Source of the DNA: Armatimonadota bacterium | GTDB lineage: Bacteria > Bacillota > Desulfotomaculia > Desulfotomaculales > Nap2-2B | Direction of reading: 5' to 3' | Length of the DNA stretch: 64,000 nt | Assembly: GCA_023511535.1 (NCBI GenBank) | Contig: JAIMBK010000006.1 | Span: 1 to 64,000 of the forward strand | Shown here: in pieces, positions 62,642-64,000 of the stretch | Layout: each line of letters opens with the position of its first letter | Numbering within the stretch: the stretch's first letter is position 1 | Program-made: the position numbers and the translations under genes | Notes under the pieces: generated by a model | Seen by the model: only the letters and a program-made list of their open reading frames with translations | The model's database searches: none | What the model was told of the DNA's origin: nothing

Positions 62642-64000
62642 GTGAAAGGAAAGAAGTCGCTCTTTTTGGTGGTTGGACTTGTTTTCCTGGTTCTCCTTTT
62701 TTTCTTTGTCAAATGGTCGGAAAGTGAACTTCCGCCGGCGCAGTCTGAAATGGCCGCCGTTCAGCCGGTTTTGACGCCCCCTCCTGATTTTCCCTTGAAT
62801 GTTGAGATCAAGGCGGCGCTGGTTTTTAACGAGGGCGGACAGGATCCGGAAGCCCTGGCCGCCTACCGGCAGGTTTTGACCGAGGAAGGATTTCCTTTTG
62901 AGGTGATTCCCGCCCGGTCGCTGTTACGGTATAACGCAAAAACCTTAAAAGAGGTTTATGCGGCAATTATCCTCCCGGAAAACGTAAACCGGGAAATAAC
63001 CCTCCCGGTAGCCAGACTGCTGGAAGAGTACGTCACCAGGTCCGGCGGGAAAGTTTATCTTGGTGCCGACGCGGGCACGGCTGGCGAAAAAGAACACGGT
63101 TTGCTTTCTTCTCTGGCGGGCTTACAGTCCAGGTTGCCCGGCCCGTCCGGGGAAAAAACGGTTGCCGGCGAAAGCCCGGAGCAAGGCGTTCTCTTGATCC
63201 CCGAACATTCCCCCCTGCGCAGGCATTTCGACCCCGGCCTTTTTGACCATGACGCGCTGAAAGTTTTTGACAGCCCCCCGGTACAGGTCAGCCACTTTCC
63301 CCTCGCTCACGTCACGGCCGGGATTTTAGCCTATACCGGCCGGGAAGACCGCCCGGAAGATGGTTCCGTACTGCTGAAAAAATACCCCGGCGGCGGCGCG
63401 GTGCTGTATGTGGACGGCGCCCCCGGCCTGTTGAAAACCAGGGAAAACGTGGACTTTGTCCTGCGCGGGCTCCTGAAATACTTCCTTTTGGAACTGGCGG
63501 GCCTGCCGCGCCTGGTGGCTTCCCCGGGCGGCACGGCCGGGCTGGTCTTGGCCATCCACTTTTGTTCCGGAGCCTATTTTCGCGATCTGGACCGGATTCT
63601 GGCCTGGCGGCTGCTGTCCCCGGACCTCCCCTTTTCCTTTTACGTAACGGCCGGGCCGGACAACGACCGGCCCGGCGACAAACGGGGCGTGGACGTTTTG
63701 AACCCGAAAAAAGGGCGGCGTTACGTGGAGGCGCTTGGGCAGTACGGCAGCATCGGCGCCCACGGGGGCTGGTGCCATAATTACTGGGCCTACCATTATA
63801 AGGAACTGACTGAAAAAGAAAAGAAAACGTACCTTGAATGGAATTACCAGGCCCTGGCCGGGGTTACCGGGCAGCCGGTCACCGATTACGCCGCTCCCGG
63901 CGGCGCCCACGATCCGAAGGTGAATGATTATCTGGCTGCCCTGGGGACGAAGGCGGCCTCGGTGCCGGCGGCCTTCAACTCCCCGCCCACGCACGCCTGG
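62642..64000 (+). CDS. membrane-anchored polysaccharide deacetylase-like protein (partial)
   Basis: The frame is open for 453 codons from GTG 62642 to the end of the window. An N-terminal membrane anchor (about residues 5-24, LFLVVGLVFLVLLFFFVKW) is followed by an extracytoplasmic domain with a class I amidotransferase-like fold (GGKVYLGADAGT, GGGAVLYVDGAPGLL). From about residue 300 comes a polysaccharide deacetylase-like region (LVLAIHFCSGAYFRDLDRIL; SIGAHGGWCHNYW). The metal His pattern is incomplete in the part seen. It is likely a cell-surface or envelope carbohydrate enzyme; the C-terminus is missing. Confidence 0.75.
   Translation, partial: MKGKKSLFLVVGLVFLVLLFFFVKWSESELPPAQSEMAAVQPVLTPPPDFPLNVEIKAALVFNEGGQDPEALAAYRQVLTEEGFPFEVIPARSLLRYNAKTLKEVYAAIILPENVNREITLPVARLLEEYVTRSGGKVYLGADAGTAGEKEHGLLSSLAGLQSRLPGPSGEKTVAGESPEQGVLLIPEHSPLRRHFDPGLFDHDALKVFDSPPVQVSHFPLAHVTAGILAYTGREDRPEDGSVLLKKYPGGGAVLYVDGAPGLLKTRENVDFVLRGLLKYFLLELAGLPRLVASPGGTAGLVLAIHFCSGAYFRDLDRILAWRLLSPDLPFSFYVTAGPDNDRPGDKRGVDVLNPKKGRRYVEALGQYGSIGAHGGWCHNYWAYHYKELTEKEKKTYLEWNYQALAGVTGQPVTDYAAPGGAHDPKVNDYLAALGTKAASVPAAFNSPPTHAW

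Overview
The window is a stretch of chromosome from a GC-rich, probably moderately thermophilic, anaerobic Firmicute, most likely of the Peptococcaceae / Pelotomaculum-Desulfotomaculum type. The call rests on gene content: sigma-A promoters, strong ribosome binding sites, a perfect CIRCE element, a group III (archaeal-like) chaperonin gene inside the hrcA-grpE-dnaK-dnaJ operon, a split archaeal-type glutamate synthase, an nifH-nifI1-nifI2-nifD-nifK nitrogenase cluster, and an AcuA/sirtuin pair. This is inference from content; no database search was possible.

Layout. 1-76 is the 3' end (domains V and VI) of a group II intron, followed by about 500 bp without genes. 0.6-6.5 kb holds an acyl-CoA ligase, a decayed Rpn-like fragment, a double P-loop ATPase and two radical SAM proteins. 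7.0-34 kb is a nitrogen island: two ANTAR RNA-binding regulators, four glutamine synthetase paralogs (one with key metal ligands replaced), a stand-alone FMN glutamate synthase, a five-gene split glutamate synthase operon, NH3/Gln-dependent NAD synthetase, then on the minus strand amtB-glnB and nifH-nifI1-nifI2-nifD-nifK-nifB-nifE (no nifN seen). 34-36 kb is asparagine synthetase. 36-44 kb holds a U32 peptidase/RlhA-like protein, an IS200-like (RAYT) element wedged against mutS2, an orphan AMP-binding C-domain and hemW. 43.5-52.4 kb is the CIRCE-controlled heat-shock operon with rsmE and mtaB. 52.6-57.9 kb holds a HIT protein, rpsU, a TetR regulator, acuA, a HAD phosphatase, a sirtuin and tsaD. 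58-62.5 kb carries an ACT protein, folK and a DUF2520-panB-panC-panD run. The window ends inside a membrane-anchored polysaccharide-deacetylase-like gene.

The most notable system is regulatory. Nine transcripts between 7.8 and 34 kb begin with leaders that carry one or two short hairpins with a six-base loop of consensus A-A-N-G-R-N. In most of them the 3' arm of the second hairpin is also the 5' arm of an intrinsic terminator. This is the architecture known for ANTAR antitermination. The targets are all four glutamine synthetase paralogs, one ANTAR gene itself, the split glutamate synthase operon, nifH, amtB and asnB. Both ANTAR proteins encoded here have receiver domains in which the phospho-accepting Asp is replaced (Glu and Ala), so the signal is unlikely to be phosphorylation. 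A glutamine synthetase-like protein with lost active-site residues lies divergent from one of them. Together these suggest a self-contained nitrogen-control circuit working by transcription antitermination.

Intergenic regions also carry dispersed short-word repeats: GGCACAAA-type octamers, CCCTAATC-type words, and GACCTCTGAC- and TTCGAA-type words. A cluster of five DnaA-box-like sites lies downstream of tsaD.
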